NCBI GenBank assembly: GCA_049514575.1
Contig: JBEKUX010000004.1
Location: forward strand, 25,955-89,954
Reading direction: 5' to 3'
From: BOG-1184 sp049514575
GTDB lineage: Bacteria > Fibrobacterota > Chitinivibrionia > Chitinivibrionales > Chitinispirillaceae
Length of the DNA stretch: 64,000 nt
In this document: one piece after another, positions 62,917 through 64,000 of the stretch
Position numbering within the stretch: the stretch's first letter is position 1
Layout of the letters: each line of letters starts with the position of its first letter
The notes under the pieces: generated by a model
What the model was told of the DNA's origin: nothing
What the model saw: the letters and a program-made list of their open reading frames with translations, nothing else
The model's database searches: none
Made by a program: the position numbers and the translations under genes

Positions 62917-63234
62917 TTAATTTTCTTGCAAGAAATCGTTTAAAATAACATTTATTTGCTTTATGTTTTTTGTAATATCGATATTGTTTATGGTTGTTTT
63001 TTGTGTATTTATTTTCTTAAAACGATCATAGAGCCAAGACGAAAGAAGATTTATGGTGACACTTGCGGAGATAATCCCGATGGTTGTAAGGGTAACAGCA
63101 ATAATTGTGGTAGAAACAATATCTGAGGAACCGTCACGGGAAAGACGTCGAGAGAAAGCCAGTCCGGGAATGTTGACTGTTCGAAGGTCGTCGTATAAAT
63201 TACTATCGGCTGTTTCAATTATTAATTCTTTCAT
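62917..63234 (-). CDS. Hypothetical single-pass membrane protein, 105 aa
   Basis: A ~37-residue polar N-terminus (containing GLAFSRRLSRDGSSD) precedes one strong membrane helix (about 40-66). It is followed by SWLYDRFKK and a C-terminal section that looks like strand then helix (NINNIDI, ILNDFLQEN type). AAAGGAG lies 8 nt before the ATG, so it is probably expressed. The layout recalls small accessory proteins coded beside defence effectors (for example EACC1), but I cannot show homology. Confidence 0.55.
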   Translation of the reverse strand: MKELIIETADSNLYDDLRTVNIPGLAFSRRLSRDGSSDIVSTTIIAVTLTTIGIISASVTINLLSSWLYDRFKKINTQKTTINNIDITKNIKQINVILNDFLQEN

Positions 63235-63442
63235 ATGTCTTTCTCCTTTTATTACGATTTATAAGGAAAAATTCCATCCGCGATGCATCCCGTTAGAAAT
63301 AATGGCCGAATAAACTAGAGAGAACTGGCTTCTTCAGAATTATTCCAATCTTCGGAGTCGACAACCATAAGGAATACGCTGTTCGAACATCTTTTTTTCT
63401 TATGTCTTACACTACGAATGAAATCGTTCCTTAGGACGCCCA

Positions 63443-64000
63443 TTATTTTACCGGTTCCACTTCAAGAATTACAAATGAATTATGTTTGATCGACGGCCTC
63501 GGTTTGGGGTTTTCCGCTGTCGGCGCTGGTGCCGGGCCGAATTCCGCAGTCGGCAGAAACAGATGATGTGTTTTGCCGTCAAGAGCAATGGTCCGTGCAC
63601 CTTTTTGAGTAATTATATTTTCAATTACCTCAAAAGTATCTTGACTTTTCTCTTCGACAACGGTTAGAGTACCGTCTCCATTGGAGCTGTAAGCCCTTTT
63701 ATTTACAGGGTCAAAAGCGATGCCGTCACAATTGTCACCAATCGGCACGGTTGTAGTAATTTCCCCTGATTTTGCATCTGCAATCACCATTATATTCTTG
63801 CTGCAACCGATAAATAACCGATGATTTTCATTATCTATTGCCATTCCCGATGGTTCTTCACCCGGGGTGATTGGCCATTTCCCTTGGACTTTCAATGTTT
63901 TTGTGTTGATGACATCCACTAAATTCTTATCTTCGATATTAACATACATGGTCCCTTTTCCATCTGATGCGGGAAATTCGGGTTTTCCGTCAAGCGCGAT
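63443..64000 (-). CDS. YVTN-type beta-propeller protein (truncated at window edge)
   Basis: The frame is open to 64000, so the N-terminal part lies outside. Visible repeats follow the YncE/YVTN pattern (VDVINTKTLKVQGKW, PSGMAIDNENHRLFIG, CDGIAFDPVNKRAYSSNGDGTLTVV). It ends with a Pro/Ala-rich loop and VILEVEPVK. Such proteins are usually periplasmic or exported; function unknown. The spacer 63235-63442 shows no gene. Confidence 0.8.
   Translation of the reverse strand: MALDGKPEFPASDGKGTMYVNIEDKNLVDVINTKTLKVQGKWPITPGEEPSGMAIDNENHRLFIGCSKNIMVIADAKSGEITTTVPIGDNCDGIAFDPVNKRAYSSNGDGTLTVVEEKSQDTFEVIENIITQKGARTIALDGKTHHLFLPTAEFGPAPAPTAENPKPRPSIKHNSFVILEVEPVK

Noticed and set aside
62917..63234. Assignment of the 105-aa protein to the EACC1 defence accessory family
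   Set aside because: Only the general layout is similar; no diagnostic motif can be shown by eye and no effector gene is adjacent.

Overview
The window looks like the chromosome of a Gram-negative, fermentative member of the Fibrobacterota (Chitinispirillum-like lineages fit). The reasons are a TIGR02147-family regulator, a family first described in Fibrobacter; a 2.1-kaa SprA translocon protein with secreted proteins carrying type IX secretion (T9SS) sorting tails; paired LPS-type GT9 glycosyltransferases and outer-membrane barrels; and an Ech-type energy-converting NiFe hydrogenase. The taxonomic call is inference from gene content, not a placement.

Layout. 1-7.5 kb holds a 5'-truncated membrane/TPR protein, a secreted GH27 alpha-galactosidase with a T9SS tail, an outer-membrane barrel, and a DUF2341/LamG lipoprotein overlapping a TIGR02147 regulator. 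7.7-24 kb is housekeeping: HU, endonuclease IV, RimI, a DUF4398-like lipoprotein, LigA with a ROK kinase, a lipoate ligase-like protein, a T9SS cargo protein, tig-clpP-clpX, tRNA-Leu, TapT, two GT9 genes, RsmE and a 56-aa membrane protein. 24-25.4 kb holds a secreted beta-helix/TSP3 protein. 25.7-35.2 kb is a branched-chain amino acid operon ilvB-ilvN-ilvC-leuA-leuB-cimA-ilvE. In front of it is a textbook-like transcription attenuator: promoter, 37-codon Val/Leu/Ile-rich leader peptide, three mutually exclusive RNA pairings and a terminator. 37-42 kb is a complete echABCDEF operon. 42.3-58.2 kb holds a membrane glycosyltransferase-like protein and the minus-strand cluster STAS-tilS-ftsH-folP-SUMF1-sprA-rng.

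From tRNA-Met (58.3 kb) to the right end the DNA becomes AT-rich and accessory: a tyrosine recombinase, a SUMF1 gene remnant, a two-HTH small protein, a PAP2 phosphatase, several small membrane proteins and a YVTN propeller cut by the window edge.

The intergenic DNA carries several repeat families: MITE-like elements ending in GCTAAAGGC/GCCTTTAGC, elements ending in GACCTC/GAGGTC inside the ilv-leu operon, and perfect palindromes with GTAG-CTAC ends. No CRISPR array, rRNA or full insertion sequence was seen. The most interesting signals are the ilv attenuator with an apparently leaderless leader ORF, the SUMF1-SprA gene pair, and the Ech large subunit that ends exactly at its normal maturation cleavage site.
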